Notes under the pieces: model-generated
Told to the model about the DNA's origin: nothing
The model's input: the letters and a program-made list of their open reading frames with translations, nothing else
Database searches by the model: none
Part shown: positions 22,460 to 30,055 of the stretch, in pieces
Layout of the letters: every line of letters starts with the position of its first letter
Position numbering within the stretch: the first letter of the stretch is position 1
Assembly: GCA_051011415.1 (NCBI GenBank)
Contig: JBPCTY010000084.1
Location: 1 to 30,055, forward strand
Direction of reading: 5' to 3'
Source: SZUA-442 sp051011415
Lineage (GTDB): Bacteria; Actinomycetota; Acidimicrobiia; Spongiisociales; UBA5794
DNA: 30,055 nt
Program-made: the position numbers and the translations under genes

Positions 22460-23659
22460 CTAGTCGGCCGAGCCGCTTCCTATCCAGTGGACCACGATGA
22501 TTCCGGCGATGGCCACGATTGCGGTCAGGAGTACCGCAAGCCCCGAAATCGTCGGGAGAAGGAGGAGGAAGAAGATGGCGGTCGCACCGATCAAGTACTG
22601 AACCGTCTTTGCGTTCTCCCCGACCCAACCGAACGATCCTTCAGATGCAAACGACGGCTGCGAGCTGTCGATTCGGCCGCGGAGCCCTTGCGCACGAACC
22701 GAGGGTCCCATGAACCAGGCGACACCTGCTGCCACGACGCCCAGCATGAGCAGCCCCCATGTTTGGGCGATGAGTCTGCCGAAGAGGATCTCGTAGGCAG
22801 CTACTGCGCCTTCTTGCCGAACCGGGTCGCTCACCGCATCGATGATCTGGCGTCGAAAGAGTCTGAGCTCGATCAGCACAAGGAGCATTGAGACAACGGT
22901 GCCGATACCCAGCCACACAGTGACCTTGCGGCGATCGGATGCAACCGCGACCGCAGCACCAAGGAGGACGACCACAAGGATGATCGCTCCCCATCTGATC
23001 TGGTACACGATCTGCACGATCGATTGAACGACACCCTCGTTCTCAGTTTCATAGAGAACGATCGTTGCATCGATTTCTGTGTCTGCAAGCACATCGATGC
23101 CGCGTTCTTGAAGAGTTTCGTCGACCTGTTCGACGAGCCCATTCAGATCGAGGATGACATCTCCCTCGCTTACCTGGAGGGCACCCTCACTTGATTGGTC
23201 AATGATGAACATGGCAGTTCCATGCGTGACTCTGAGCGCGGTTTCCCAAATGGCGACGAAGCGATCAGACTGAATCACCGCGGTTGCGGCGTTTGCAATG
23301 AGTCCCTTCACTGATTCAGCGAGGGGGGCAGCGATGAACTTGAGGCCCTCAGGCAACTCTTCTGCCAGCGCTGCGCCAATGTCGTTGTTCTCTACGACAG
23401 CGGTTGCGAATCGGTCGCCAAGAGAGGCTGCGACCGCATCGTCGGCGGGTAGGGGTGCAAGTGTGTCGACGAATGTCTCGGTGTCGAGCACCGTGGTTGC
23501 GAGCCAGATTGCCTGGTTGGCTAATGCAAGGGTGATCGCAAAGAGCACCACAAGGACCGCTGCCGTGATCATTCTCCAGCGAGGAGCTCCCGTGGCGTCG
23601 TCTTCGGCTGCGTCGTCCGGGACTGGAAGGGAATCGGCGTCTGTCTGTGGATCCGTCAT
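22460..23659 (-). CDS. Multi-pass membrane protein with large extracytoplasmic domain, unknown function
   Basis: A 399-residue protein. A disordered acidic N-terminus is followed by helix 1 (about 30-57), a domain of about 160 residues (60-220), then helices at about 223-241, 247-265, 296-317, 353-370 and 372-391. The stretch after helix 1, LDTETFVDTLAPLPADDAV, followed by a domain rich in Ala/Val/Asp, is seen in a group of uncharacterised actinobacterial membrane proteins. I recall this only as a pattern. Start ATG 23659 follows TAGCGT by 6 nt, so it is probably leaderless. It is divergent from the malic enzyme and upstream of the M13 peptidase, with which it may be co-transcribed. Confidence 0.85.
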   Translation of the reverse strand: MTDPQTDADSLPVPDDAAEDDATGAPRWRMITAAVLVVLFAITLALANQAIWLATTVLDTETFVDTLAPLPADDAVAASLGDRFATAVVENNDIGAALAEELPEGLKFIAAPLAESVKGLIANAATAVIQSDRFVAIWETALRVTHGTAMFIIDQSSEGALQVSEGDVILDLNGLVEQVDETLQERGIDVLADTEIDATIVLYETENEGVVQSIVQIVYQIRWGAIILVVVLLGAAVAVASDRRKVTVWLGIGTVVSMLLVLIELRLFRRQIIDAVSDPVRQEGAVAAYEILFGRLIAQTWGLLMLGVVAAGVAWFMGPSVRAQGLRGRIDSSQPSFASEGSFGWVGENAKTVQYLIGATAIFFLLLLPTISGLAVLLTAIVAIAGIIVVHWIGSGSAD

Positions 23660-23665
23660 ACCACC

Positions 23666-23671
23666 ACGCTA
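23666..23671 (-). promoter_or_regulatory. -10 box of the leaderless membrane-protein gene
   Basis: On the minus strand TAGCGT, 6 nt before ATG 23659, with no ribosome binding site. Back to back with the malic enzyme promoter 54 bp away. Confidence 0.45.
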
Positions 23672-23724
23672 GCCGTCAGGAGCGACCTGCGTTCTCACCA
23701 ACAACAGTCCACACGCGGAGCAGA

Positions 23725-23730
23725 TAGGGT
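23725..23730 (+). promoter_or_regulatory. -10 box of the leaderless malic enzyme gene
   Basis: TAGGGT followed by 7 nt (CACGACT) and ATG 23738. No ribosome binding site. Confidence 0.5.
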
Positions 23731-23737
23731 CACGACT

Positions 23738-25438
23738 ATGACCGTCTTTGAAGAGCGCAATGACCAAGCAACGGGAGAACGTTACGTCGCTGTGCGAGCG
23801 CGGGGCGAGGCGGTGCTTCGAGACCCGTTCCTCAACAAGGGAGAGGCCTTCACCGGAGAGGAACGGGACGCACTGGAGCTTCGAGGTCTGTTGCCGGATC
23901 GGATTGCAACGCTCGAGGAGCAGACGCATCGAGTCCGCGAGCAGTTCGCCCTGAAGACCACCGACATTGGGAAGAACGTCTATCTCACCGGTCTCATGGA
24001 TCGGAACGAGACTTTGTTCTACAAGTTCGTGACCGACAACCTGGGGGAGACGGTTCCCGTTGTGTATACGCCGACCGTCGCCCAGGTGTGTTCGCACTGG
24101 TCGCACATATACCGACGGCAGCGTGGCATCTACATCACTCCACGCGACCGGGGCAGAATTGCGGCGATCCTGCGCGCAAGGCCGGTCAAACAGCCCCCGG
24201 TGATCGTCGTCACCGACAACGAACGAATCCTCGGCATTGGTGATCAGGGAGCTGGCGGCATGGGAATCCCGATTGGAAAGCTCGCGCTCTACACGGCTGC
24301 AGCTGGAATCCACCCGGAGCGGTGCATGCCGGTTTCGCTCGATGTCGGAACGAACAACGCAGCCCTGCTCGACGATCCGCTGTACGTGGGATACCGACAT
24401 CTGCGGCTTCGTGGCGCAGAGTACGAGGAGCTCGTCGACGAGTTCGTAGATGCAGTGATCGATGTGTACCCAGATGCACTCCTTCAGTGGGAGGACTTTG
24501 CGAACACGACGAGTTTCAGAAATCTGTCGACGCACCGCGACCGCATTGCCTCGTTCAACGATGACATCCAGGGCACGGCGGCGATGGTCGTTGCCGGAGT
24601 GATCACCGCCCGTCGACACATCGAGGAGCCAGGACGTGAAAGTCGGTTCGTGATCGCGGGAGCTGGATCAGCGGGGCACGGGATTGCGAAACAGCTCGAG
24701 TATGCGATGGAGGTTCGTGGCTCGAGTATCGAAGATGCACGCCGGCGGATATACGTGCTCGACTCGCGTGGGTTACTTGTTGCTCACCCCCAGCTCAGTG
24801 GTTTGAAGGCTGATCTCGCCACCGACCCGGCCGCAATTGCAGACTGGGATACGGACAAGGAAACTCCGTCGCTCGTCGATGTGATCCGCAACGCAAAGCC
24901 CACGGTGCTCATTGGGGTGACTGGCCAAGCCGGACTCTTCACCGAAGAGGCGGTGCGTGAGATGGCCAAGCACGTACGCGATCCGATCATCCTGCCGCTC
25001 TCGAATCCGACGAGCCATACCGAGGTGACGCCTGCCGCTGCGCTTGAGTGGACGGATGGCCAGGCAACCGTCGCCACTGGAAGCCCCTTTTCCCCAGTCG
25101 AACGAAACGGGAAGATGCACCGTATCGGTCAGGCGAACAACGCCTTCATCTTTCCTGGGATGGGACTCGGGGTCACGGCAGTGCGCGCACATCGGATCAC
25201 AAATGCCATGTTCCACGCAGCGTCCACGGCCCTTGCCGATGCCACCGACCTAGACCTGATTACGAATGGTCAGATCTACCCGGACATCGAGGATGTCGTG
25301 ACGGTGTCCAAAGCAGTCGCCCTCGCCGTCGCAGAGAGCGCGATCGACGAGGGCGTTGCCGAGGCCGTTGATGACCTGCAGGCGGTCATCGAAGCCGAGA
25401 TGTGGGTCCCCGAGTACCTGCCGTTCAAGGCAGACTGA
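23738..25438 (+). CDS. maeA: NAD-type malic enzyme (oxaloacetate-decarboxylating)
   Basis: A 566-residue malate dehydrogenase (decarboxylating) of the large SfcA/MaeA type, converting malate to pyruvate and CO2 with reduction of NAD(P)+. Seen: the malate-binding VVYTPTVAQVC (catalytic Tyr), IGDQGAGGMGIPIGKLALYT, the metal-binding WEDFAN, and FNDDIQGTAAMVVAG. The Rossmann motif GAGSAGHGIA and SNPTSHTE, with late GMGLGV, follow. The length and the first motif separate it from the short ~400-residue MaeB-like enzymes. Cofactor preference (NAD or NADP) is not certain from the sequence. Start ATG 23738 is leaderless. The gene ends 3 nt before the convergent SodC-like gene. Confidence 0.95.
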   Translation: MTVFEERNDQATGERYVAVRARGEAVLRDPFLNKGEAFTGEERDALELRGLLPDRIATLEEQTHRVREQFALKTTDIGKNVYLTGLMDRNETLFYKFVTDNLGETVPVVYTPTVAQVCSHWSHIYRRQRGIYITPRDRGRIAAILRARPVKQPPVIVVTDNERILGIGDQGAGGMGIPIGKLALYTAAAGIHPERCMPVSLDVGTNNAALLDDPLYVGYRHLRLRGAEYEELVDEFVDAVIDVYPDALLQWEDFANTTSFRNLSTHRDRIASFNDDIQGTAAMVVAGVITARRHIEEPGRESRFVIAGAGSAGHGIAKQLEYAMEVRGSSIEDARRRIYVLDSRGLLVAHPQLSGLKADLATDPAAIADWDTDKETPSLVDVIRNAKPTVLIGVTGQAGLFTEEAVREMAKHVRDPIILPLSNPTSHTEVTPAAALEWTDGQATVATGSPFSPVERNGKMHRIGQANNAFIFPGMGLGVTAVRAHRITNAMFHAASTALADATDLDLITNGQIYPDIEDVVTVSKAVALAVAESAIDEGVAEAVDDLQAVIEAEMWVPEYLPFKAD

Positions 25439-25441
25439 CAT

Positions 25442-25987
25442 CTACTCGAGATCTGCGCAGAGCCAATCGTCGGCATCTCCATCAACGGCGTGCACCGCGA
25501 CTGATGTGGCTGCTTCGCCTGCGACCTGGCCGTTCTCGGCGGTCATGAACCCATGGCCATCATCGCTTGCCGAAAACGTGAGATGGATCTCGTTTGGCGG
25601 GTGATGACCGCCCTCGGGATCGAACTTGTAGTGCGGTCCTCCACCGTCGGCGCATGACCCGGCGTGCACGTGACTGGTGAAGTCCGCGCCTGGCGCGAGA
25701 CCGTGGAGCTCGACGGTGACTGTCGTTCCTCCGTCGTGTCGCGCGAGCCATGCGTTACCTGAGACGCCTTTAGCCCCGTTCAGGCCCGCAAAGCTTCCAG
25801 ACACAAGGTCTGCATCCTGCACATCGTCGGCGCGTGTCGCACTTGTATCTCCCATGGCCATGCCTTCCATGTCGTGTGCGTGTTCCACCGTCGTGGTGGT
25901 CGCTGCGGGCTGTGCTGTCGCGGTGCCACACGCTGCGGCAGCGAGAGCCATTGCCGCAGCTCCAATTGCAAGCGTTGTTCGATTCAT
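25442..25987 (-). CDS. Cu/Zn superoxide dismutase-like lipoprotein
   Basis: A 181-residue exported protein. The N-terminus is a lipoprotein-type signal (MNRTTLAIGAAAMALAAAAC, lipidated Cys20), then a low-complexity linker with a His/Met/Asp patch (EHAHDMEGMAMGD, 35-47) that could bind copper. The globular part matches SodC: HVH (106, 108) as copper ligands, GSC (Cys112), PHYKFDP with the bridging His119, GGHH (128-129), EIH (135), and SVAVH (His166) with LCADL (Cys177) pairing Cys112. The zinc Asp expected three residues after the last zinc His is not there (IHLTF), so the zinc site may be incomplete. The start is ATG 25987 with AAGGAGG nine nt upstream. Divergent from an MFS gene. A CHRD/SOD-like fold without dismutase activity is the alternative. 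Confidence 0.82.
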   Translation of the reverse strand: MNRTTLAIGAAAMALAAAACGTATAQPAATTTTVEHAHDMEGMAMGDTSATRADDVQDADLVSGSFAGLNGAKGVSGNAWLARHDGGTTVTVELHGLAPGADFTSHVHAGSCADGGGPHYKFDPEGGHHPPNEIHLTFSASDDGHGFMTAENGQVAGEAATSVAVHAVDGDADDWLCADLE

Positions 25988-26077
25988 GTGTCGGTTCCTC
26001 CTTGTGAGGCACCAGTGCATCGCCTGTCGATGAGTCGCTCGTGAGTGGCCGCTGAGTAGAGCGTGTGACCTCGAAAC

Positions 26078-26103
26078 TGCCGCGTGGAACTGCGGCATAC
26101 AAT
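26078..26103 (+). promoter_or_regulatory. Inverted repeat and -10 box upstream of MFS gene
   Basis: TGCCGC, 8 nt, GCGGCA (26078-26097) sits directly against TACAAT (26098-26103), a good -10. The repeat occupies the -35/-10 spacer, where a repressor would block the promoter. TACAAT is followed by 7 nt and an in-frame TTG (26111), so a leaderless TTG start is possible. Confidence 0.4.
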
Positions 26104-27322
26104 GGCCGACTTGTCACCAACCACCTACCCCCGTCGATCAGTCGCATCTCTCGCAGCGCTCGTTTTCGTGGCCTTTGGGGTGAGCCTCTACGGCATGTCG
26201 GTGCTGCTCACAAAGGACGCTGCGGGTGGCGACTTTTCGATCTCGTTGCTCTCGGCCGGGTTCGGCGGGGCCGCGATCGTGGCGGGTGTGCTCGCGCCGA
26301 GAGTGGGCCGATTCGCCGACGACCATTCGGTGCGGGGCCTCATGTTTGTTGGCGCACTGCTTGGTGCGCTCGCGATGATCCTCTTCGCAGCGAGCACGGA
26401 GCCCTGGCACGTGATGGTCGTATTCCTCGCACTGCTCGGGCCGGCGACGGCCATGACGCTGTATGAGCCGGCATTCGTCGCGATCGGTCAATGGGTCGGC
26501 TCGATGCGTCGCAACCATGCGATTGCATTGCTCTCACTCATTGGGGGGTTAGCGGGACCCGTCTTCCTGCCACTGACTGGTGTACTGCTCAACGAGTTCG
26601 GTTGGAGGAGCACGGCGGTCATCCTCGGTGTCATCTACGGGTTGGCCGGTGTCGTTGCTGTTGCCGTGTTTCCGAGGTCGAAACCGATTGATGGACGAAC
26701 GCAACCGGTACCGACGGTTCCCTGGCGACGGTTTGTCCGGGAGCGAAAGCTGCTTCTGATCACGATTGCGATCGTGCTCGTATTCGCTTCGATGAACTCG
26801 ATGATCTTCCACAGGGTCGCGGTCTTCGAGGAGCAAGGCTTCGAGGTGCAAGCCATCGCCGTTCTTGCTGGCCTGTCAGGCCTGCTGACGTTCCCGGGTA
26901 GATATCTGATGCCCCACATTGCACACCGATTACAGGCCAGCGTTCTGTTCGCAGTTTCTGGGTCGGGTCTGATCATCAGCCTCGTGTTTGCAATCATCGG
27001 CAACCCGGCATGGGTAATGGTCGCTTCGTTCGCCTTCTTCGGCATCGCTTTCGGGTTCATGCTTCCGACAAGGCCAGTGATCATGGATGGCCTGTATGCG
27101 GGAGTCGATTTTGGTGCGCTCATGGGCAAGCAGTGGTCCATCGCTGCAGTCGTTGGGGGGCTGATGCCGTGGGTTGTCGGAGCGACCCGAGATCTAACCG
27201 GCTCCTACACCGTGCCGCTGACACTGCTCACTCTGCTGATGGTCGTCGCGATCGTGGCGATGACAGCCTCGACTCGGGCTGATGGATCAGGAGAGGGTGC
27301 GACCGACGTGCCGAGCTCCTGA
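26102..27322 (+). CDS. MFS transporter
   Basis: A 406-residue, 12-helix major facilitator. Helix 1 reads SLAALVFVAFGVSLYGMSVLL, motif A-like sequence LAPRVGRFADDHSVR follows helix 2, and the second half begins near KLLLITIAIVLVF after a cytoplasmic loop. The sequence resembles the oxalate/formate and YbfB-like 12-helix groups but substrate cannot be assigned. Start: ATG 26102 overlaps the TACAAT -10 box, so if that box is real the true start is TTG 26111 (three residues shorter, leaderless). A GTG at 26084 is less likely. Its promoter carries an inverted repeat, and the divergent gene is the SodC-like lipoprotein, so shared control is possible. Confidence 0.88.
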   Translation: MADLSPTTYPRRSVASLAALVFVAFGVSLYGMSVLLTKDAAGGDFSISLLSAGFGGAAIVAGVLAPRVGRFADDHSVRGLMFVGALLGALAMILFAASTEPWHVMVVFLALLGPATAMTLYEPAFVAIGQWVGSMRRNHAIALLSLIGGLAGPVFLPLTGVLLNEFGWRSTAVILGVIYGLAGVVAVAVFPRSKPIDGRTQPVPTVPWRRFVRERKLLLITIAIVLVFASMNSMIFHRVAVFEEQGFEVQAIAVLAGLSGLLTFPGRYLMPHIAHRLQASVLFAVSGSGLIISLVFAIIGNPAWVMVASFAFFGIAFGFMLPTRPVIMDGLYAGVDFGALMGKQWSIAAVVGGLMPWVVGATRDLTGSYTVPLTLLTLLMVVAIVAMTASTRADGSGEGATDVPSS

Positions 27323-27338
27323 AAGCGAGGCCATTGCG

Positions 27339-27677
27339 TCAACCGTCGTCGAAGATCTGATCGAGGAGATCATCAACTGCTGAGTGGGCAACATCGTCGC
27401 CGTAGCGTTCATCGAGAATCGATCGCATCTTGGCCAGCACGACCTCGCGTTCTTCGTCCTCGGTCTTGGTCGAGGCAGGCACGATCTCGGTGCCATCGAT
27501 CCAAGGCTTGCCGTCTGTGGACCACGGAACCATGACAATCCACGACCACAACGATGCGTTCGAGGTCACGCCGGTCTTCCGGACAAGACCGAGGCAGCTG
27601 AATGGGAGGGATACCCAGCCCATGCCGCGGAGAAGCGGGATTCCATCAGGCATGTTTGCGGCATCTCGTTCGGCCAA
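27339..27677 (-). CDS. Small hypothetical protein, last gene of the flippase-like operon
   Basis: A 112-residue protein. The start is TTG 27677, with AGGAG five nt upstream on the minus strand (complement of 27683-27687). The first ATG is eight codons later. The N-terminal half is hydrophobic and Trp-rich (MGWVSLPFSCLGL, SLWSWIVMVPW). The C-terminal half is acidic and helical (DEEREVVLAKMRSILDERYGDD ... DDLLDQIFDDG). No family recognised. It is 45 nt behind the TIM-barrel gene on the same strand and convergent with the MFS gene, their ends being 16 nt apart. Confidence 0.6.
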   Translation of the reverse strand: MAERDAANMPDGIPLLRGMGWVSLPFSCLGLVRKTGVTSNASLWSWIVMVPWSTDGKPWIDGTEIVPASTKTEDEEREVVLAKMRSILDERYGDDVAHSAVDDLLDQIFDDG

Positions 27678-27722
27678 GTGTGCTCCTCTCGACAGTCAGA
27701 GGAATGTACCGAAGCGCTCGAT

Positions 27723-28550
27723 CTACATCGGCAAGCGGTCTCGCAGAATGTTCTTCATTGCGACGTTGATCTCCCACACATCAGCAACCGGTTCCTGCGT
27801 GAACGGCAGGGTGGGCACGTACGGTGCAGGTCCGAACTCGGGCGTGATGGCGAGAGTCTGGACGCCAGCGTGCCTGCAATGGGTGGCGATCCGCTCCCAC
27901 AACTCGATGTGGCGGTCAAGGTGGCCGCTCCATTCCGGTGCCCTGGGATCGCCGACCTGTGGGCCTTCCTCGAAACCGACCCGGGCGTGGATGTGTCGGG
28001 ATCGGCGCAGAGCCGCTTCGAGGTTTTGTTCTTGATCCGAGAGATCTGATTCGTGGACGACCATCCAATGCGACAGGTCAGCGTTGAGCTGCAGTTCTGG
28101 GAGCTCGTCGAGGAGACGTCGCGTCTCGATCGCTGAGTAGGTGGGGCGATAGCGATGGGTTTCATGCACGATCGGCACCCCGATGTCTGCGCTCACCGAT
28201 AGCGCATGGCGGAGAAGTGACACGTTGTCCTCGAACGCAAAGATGTCCCGACCTGTGTGACTGTTGATCAGGTCTGGTGAGAACGCCATCGCCCGTTCGA
28301 CCGCGTCATCGAAGCTTGACCGATGATCCGCAGGGCTCTCACCCTCAGTGATGATGTCGATCACGATGTGGGACAGACCCGTGTTCTTCACCGTTCCGAC
28401 GATGTGATCCGGCGCCTGATCGAGCAGTGGGAGAAACATCTCCACACCGTCAAATCCATCGGTTGCGACCTTGCGTGCGAATGTTTCGATGGGGTCTGCC
28501 TCGTCGGCCAGATCAAGTTCCCAGAAGGACTTTGTGAAGAGGATGTCCAT
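27723..28550 (-). CDS. Sugar phosphate isomerase/epimerase-like TIM-barrel protein
   Basis: A 275-residue protein of the xylose isomerase-like/AP endonuclease 2 superfamily. Candidate metal ligands sit where the fold needs them: Glu130 in IVHETHR, Asp158/His161 in ADLSHW, His188 in HIHARVG and Glu238 in ITPEFG. NSHTGRD (97-102) adds another active-site-like loop. Family members isomerise or epimerise sugars, or cleave inositol derivatives; the substrate here is unknown. ATG 28550 is chosen because it starts the barrel (MDILFTKSFWELD). The upstream frame would overlap the preceding gene. It lies 16 nt behind the flippase-like gene, so the two are one operon. Confidence 0.85.
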   Translation of the reverse strand: MDILFTKSFWELDLADEADPIETFARKVATDGFDGVEMFLPLLDQAPDHIVGTVKNTGLSHIVIDIITEGESPADHRSSFDDAVERAMAFSPDLINSHTGRDIFAFEDNVSLLRHALSVSADIGVPIVHETHRYRPTYSAIETRRLLDELPELQLNADLSHWMVVHESDLSDQEQNLEAALRRSRHIHARVGFEEGPQVGDPRAPEWSGHLDRHIELWERIATHCRHAGVQTLAITPEFGPAPYVPTLPFTQEPVADVWEINVAMKNILRDRLPM

Positions 28551-28566
28551 GGTTCGGTTCCGCCGT

Positions 28567-29661
28567 CTAAGTTGCGTCGGCGTCTTTGTCAAACGCATCG
28601 AGCAGATCGGTGTCACCAGACTCTCGCACCTGGTCGCGCCAACGGTTGAACGCAATGCCGCCGAACGGAATCGGTGCGAGCCATGTCAGGACCCGATAGA
28701 CGAAGACTGCGGCTGCGATTTCGTCGTTGAACTCCTTCCCGGCAAGAGCGACGAAGGTGCTGATGAGGATCACCTCTGTGATACCGGGCATGTTGAAGAT
28801 CGGAATCACTGTGATAGCCATGACCACGGAGAATGCTGCGAAGACGATCGTCCAATGCACGAGGTCATCTGAGATCCCAACCGACCGCACAGCCACGAGG
28901 AGGACGAGGAAGGCTGCGATTCGTGCGGCGAGTCCGGCCATGAATCCATAGGCAGTCCGGGTGCGGAGAACTTCTGATGCTTGCCCTCTGAACTCATGCA
29001 CGAGGTCGACGAAGTTGGTGGCGACCTCCTTGCGGAAGATTCCCGCAACCGCCCGAACCCCTTTGCCGAGGATCGTGCCGATCCAAGTTGCGAGTCGCGG
29101 GGACCGCAGCACGACAACGATCAAGGCGGTGCCAGCAATGACCGCGATCAGGGCAATGATGGCGAGGGCGTCAAGTTCGTCCTGCTGCACTCTCCGAGCC
29201 GCAAGCAGCGTAACCGCAATGATCGGGAGCACGATCTTCGAGAGCGATGCGAACACCCAGCTAGCAATCGTCGCTGACGTCGAGCTTGCTGTTGAGAAAC
29301 CCCACGAGCGGGTCATCTGGAAGCGAGAGATGAGATCGAGGCCACCGGGTGGGATGTTTGCAAGCGTCTCAGCCACAACGAACAGTTGAACCCCTTGTCC
29401 CGAGCTCAGTCCCGGTTGGGCTGCGACATAAATCAGGCCCTCAGGCAGAAATCGGACGAAAGCGAGCACGATCAGGATCGCCCATGACTGGCCGTCGATC
29501 TTTCCGATCGCTCTGAACACAGCTTCGTAATCGATGAACTGCGGGAGAACAAAGCCGAACAGGAACACCATGACGGCAACACCCACGATGATCGGAAGCA
29601 ATCGCTTCCACAGAGGCTGCTTGTTGTCGTCTGTGGGACTCGGAGATTCGGGATCAGTCAC
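28567..29661 (-). CDS. Lysylphosphatidylglycerol synthase-TM/flippase-like membrane protein
   Basis: A 364-residue protein with about eight or nine membrane helices, of the UPF0104/LPG_synthase_TM group (the lipid-flipping half of MprF without the aminoacyl-transferase domain; also AglD-like). A family mark is the NIPPGGLDLISRF stretch, and the fold ends with PFGGIAFNRWRDQ. In this group, proteins flip or hold modified lipids or lipid-linked sugars. Start GTG 29661 is supported by TAGGGT 6 nt upstream on the minus strand, so it is leaderless. It heads an operon with the TIM-barrel isomerase and a small hypothetical protein. Confidence 0.82.
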   Translation of the reverse strand: MTDPESPSPTDDNKQPLWKRLLPIIVGVAVMVFLFGFVLPQFIDYEAVFRAIGKIDGQSWAILIVLAFVRFLPEGLIYVAAQPGLSSGQGVQLFVVAETLANIPPGGLDLISRFQMTRSWGFSTASSTSATIASWVFASLSKIVLPIIAVTLLAARRVQQDELDALAIIALIAVIAGTALIVVVLRSPRLATWIGTILGKGVRAVAGIFRKEVATNFVDLVHEFRGQASEVLRTRTAYGFMAGLAARIAAFLVLLVAVRSVGISDDLVHWTIVFAAFSVVMAITVIPIFNMPGITEVILISTFVALAGKEFNDEIAAAVFVYRVLTWLAPIPFGGIAFNRWRDQVRESGDTDLLDAFDKDADAT

Positions 29662-29667
29662 CGTGCC

Positions 29668-29673
29668 ACCCTA
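29668..29673 (-). promoter_or_regulatory. -10 box of the flippase-like operon
   Basis: On the minus strand TAGGGT, 6 nt (GGCACG), GTG 29661. The same layout as the malic enzyme and ABC-2 ATPase promoters. Confidence 0.5.
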
Positions 29674-29707
29674 CCGAAGCGGCAGGTGGCGCCAGAGCGA
29701 ACGGTTC

Positions 29708-30055
29708 CTAGGCGTCTGCGCCCTTGGCCGAATCGTTGGTTCCCGAGCCGCGCTTGTTGTGACGCTTCGAGTTGCGTTTGAGGAGCTCCGAGACGTCGGT
29801 TTCGCCTGATGCGACCGGTGCGAGCTTCGCCTCGAGTTCGGCCAGCTTCTCGTCGGCCTCGGCTTGGGTGAGGCGTCCGGATTCCACAGCCTTAGCAAGC
29901 TTCTCTTCGGCGTTGGCAGTGATCGAATCCACCACCGCATCAGCATCGATCAGCTCACTGAGCGTTCCATTCTCAACAGCGTTGCGAATGTCTTCTCTCG
30001 GTACATCTTCGAGCTGGTCGCGGAGAACGCCGCCACGTTTGATCTGGCTCTTTCG
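29708..30055 (-). CDS. Charged helical protein, unknown function (5' end beyond window)
   Basis: The minus-strand frame is open to the right edge of the window, so GTG 29935 is internal. About 115 codons are visible. The visible part reads from RKSQIKRGGVLRDQLEDVPR through ENGTLSELIDADAVVDSITA to a helix with EKLAKAVESGRLTQAEADE and KLAELEAKLAPVASGE, and ends in a basic then polar tail (KRNSKRHNKRGSGTNDSAKG). The helices with GRLTQAEADEKLAELE resemble repeats in actinobacterial envelope-linked or anti-sigma-like proteins, but I cannot name it. It lies 34 nt upstream of the flippase-like operon's -10 box on the same strand. Confidence 0.6.
   Translation of the reverse strand, partial: RKSQIKRGGVLRDQLEDVPREDIRNAVENGTLSELIDADAVVDSITANAEEKLAKAVESGRLTQAEADEKLAELEAKLAPVASGETDVSELLKRNSKRHNKRGSGTNDSAKGADA

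Noticed and set aside
23669..24619. Long minus-strand open frame (316 codons) inside the malic enzyme
   Set aside because: Shadow of the malic enzyme gene; no recognisable motif.

Overview
This is a gene-dense, high-GC window (about 60% GC by eye) from what is probably an actinobacterium. The evidence is an F420-type luciferase-like oxidoreductase, a Ddn-type deazaflavin oxidoreductase, an MprAB-like OmpR/histidine-kinase pair, an actinobacterial-looking HisA-like protein, many GTG/TTG starts, and many genes whose start codon sits 6-7 nt after a TAnnnT -10 box (leaderless mRNAs). The class Acidimicrobiia is a reasonable guess, but it is inference. I see no rRNA, tRNA, CRISPR array, insertion sequence or phage gene. 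The window looks chromosomal and is cut inside a gene at both ends.

Layout. 1-3316: a two-gene heterodimeric ABC exporter (first subunit truncated by the window edge), followed by a strong hairpin. 3558-5638: a leaderless ABC-2 ATPase/permease pair. 5712-7377: an IF-1-like protein with a possible AUC start, a HisA-like TIM barrel with altered catalytic residues, and a small membrane-anchored acidic protein. 7378-8750 (minus): soxR and a rarD-type EamA transporter in one operon. This operon is divergent from 8797-10420, a split transketolase whose promoter has a MerR-type 19-bp spacer filled by a SoxR-box-like palindrome. 10493-12591: a small HExxH protein, an LLM-class oxidoreductase and a four-helix membrane protein. 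12639-14347: a Ddn-like protein and a cyclopropane-fatty-acyl-phospholipid synthase, transcribed divergently from overlapping promoters. 14396-18340: a possible leader ORF, response regulator, sensor kinase, and two overlapping membrane genes, the second with a His-rich exported domain I cannot name. 18362-20393: a small hypothetical gene divergent from a DHA2 drug exporter. 20423-23659 (minus): an M13 metallopeptidase and a multi-pass membrane protein. 23738-25438: NAD-type malic enzyme. 25442-27322: an SodC-like lipoprotein divergent from an MFS transporter. 27339-29661 (minus): a flippase-like membrane protein, a sugar phosphate isomerase-like TIM barrel and a small hypothetical protein, apparently one operon. 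29708-30055: the 3' part of a charged helical protein.

Themes. Export and envelope (two ABC systems, two MFS, one EamA, a flippase-like protein, CFA synthase) and redox (SoxR, SodC-like, F420-type enzymes, transketolase and malic enzyme, the last two being carbon-flux enzymes often tied to NADPH or pyruvate supply) dominate. The most distinctive unit is the SoxR/transketolase divergent promoter. The most useful general pattern is the repeated leaderless architecture, which also decides several start codons.
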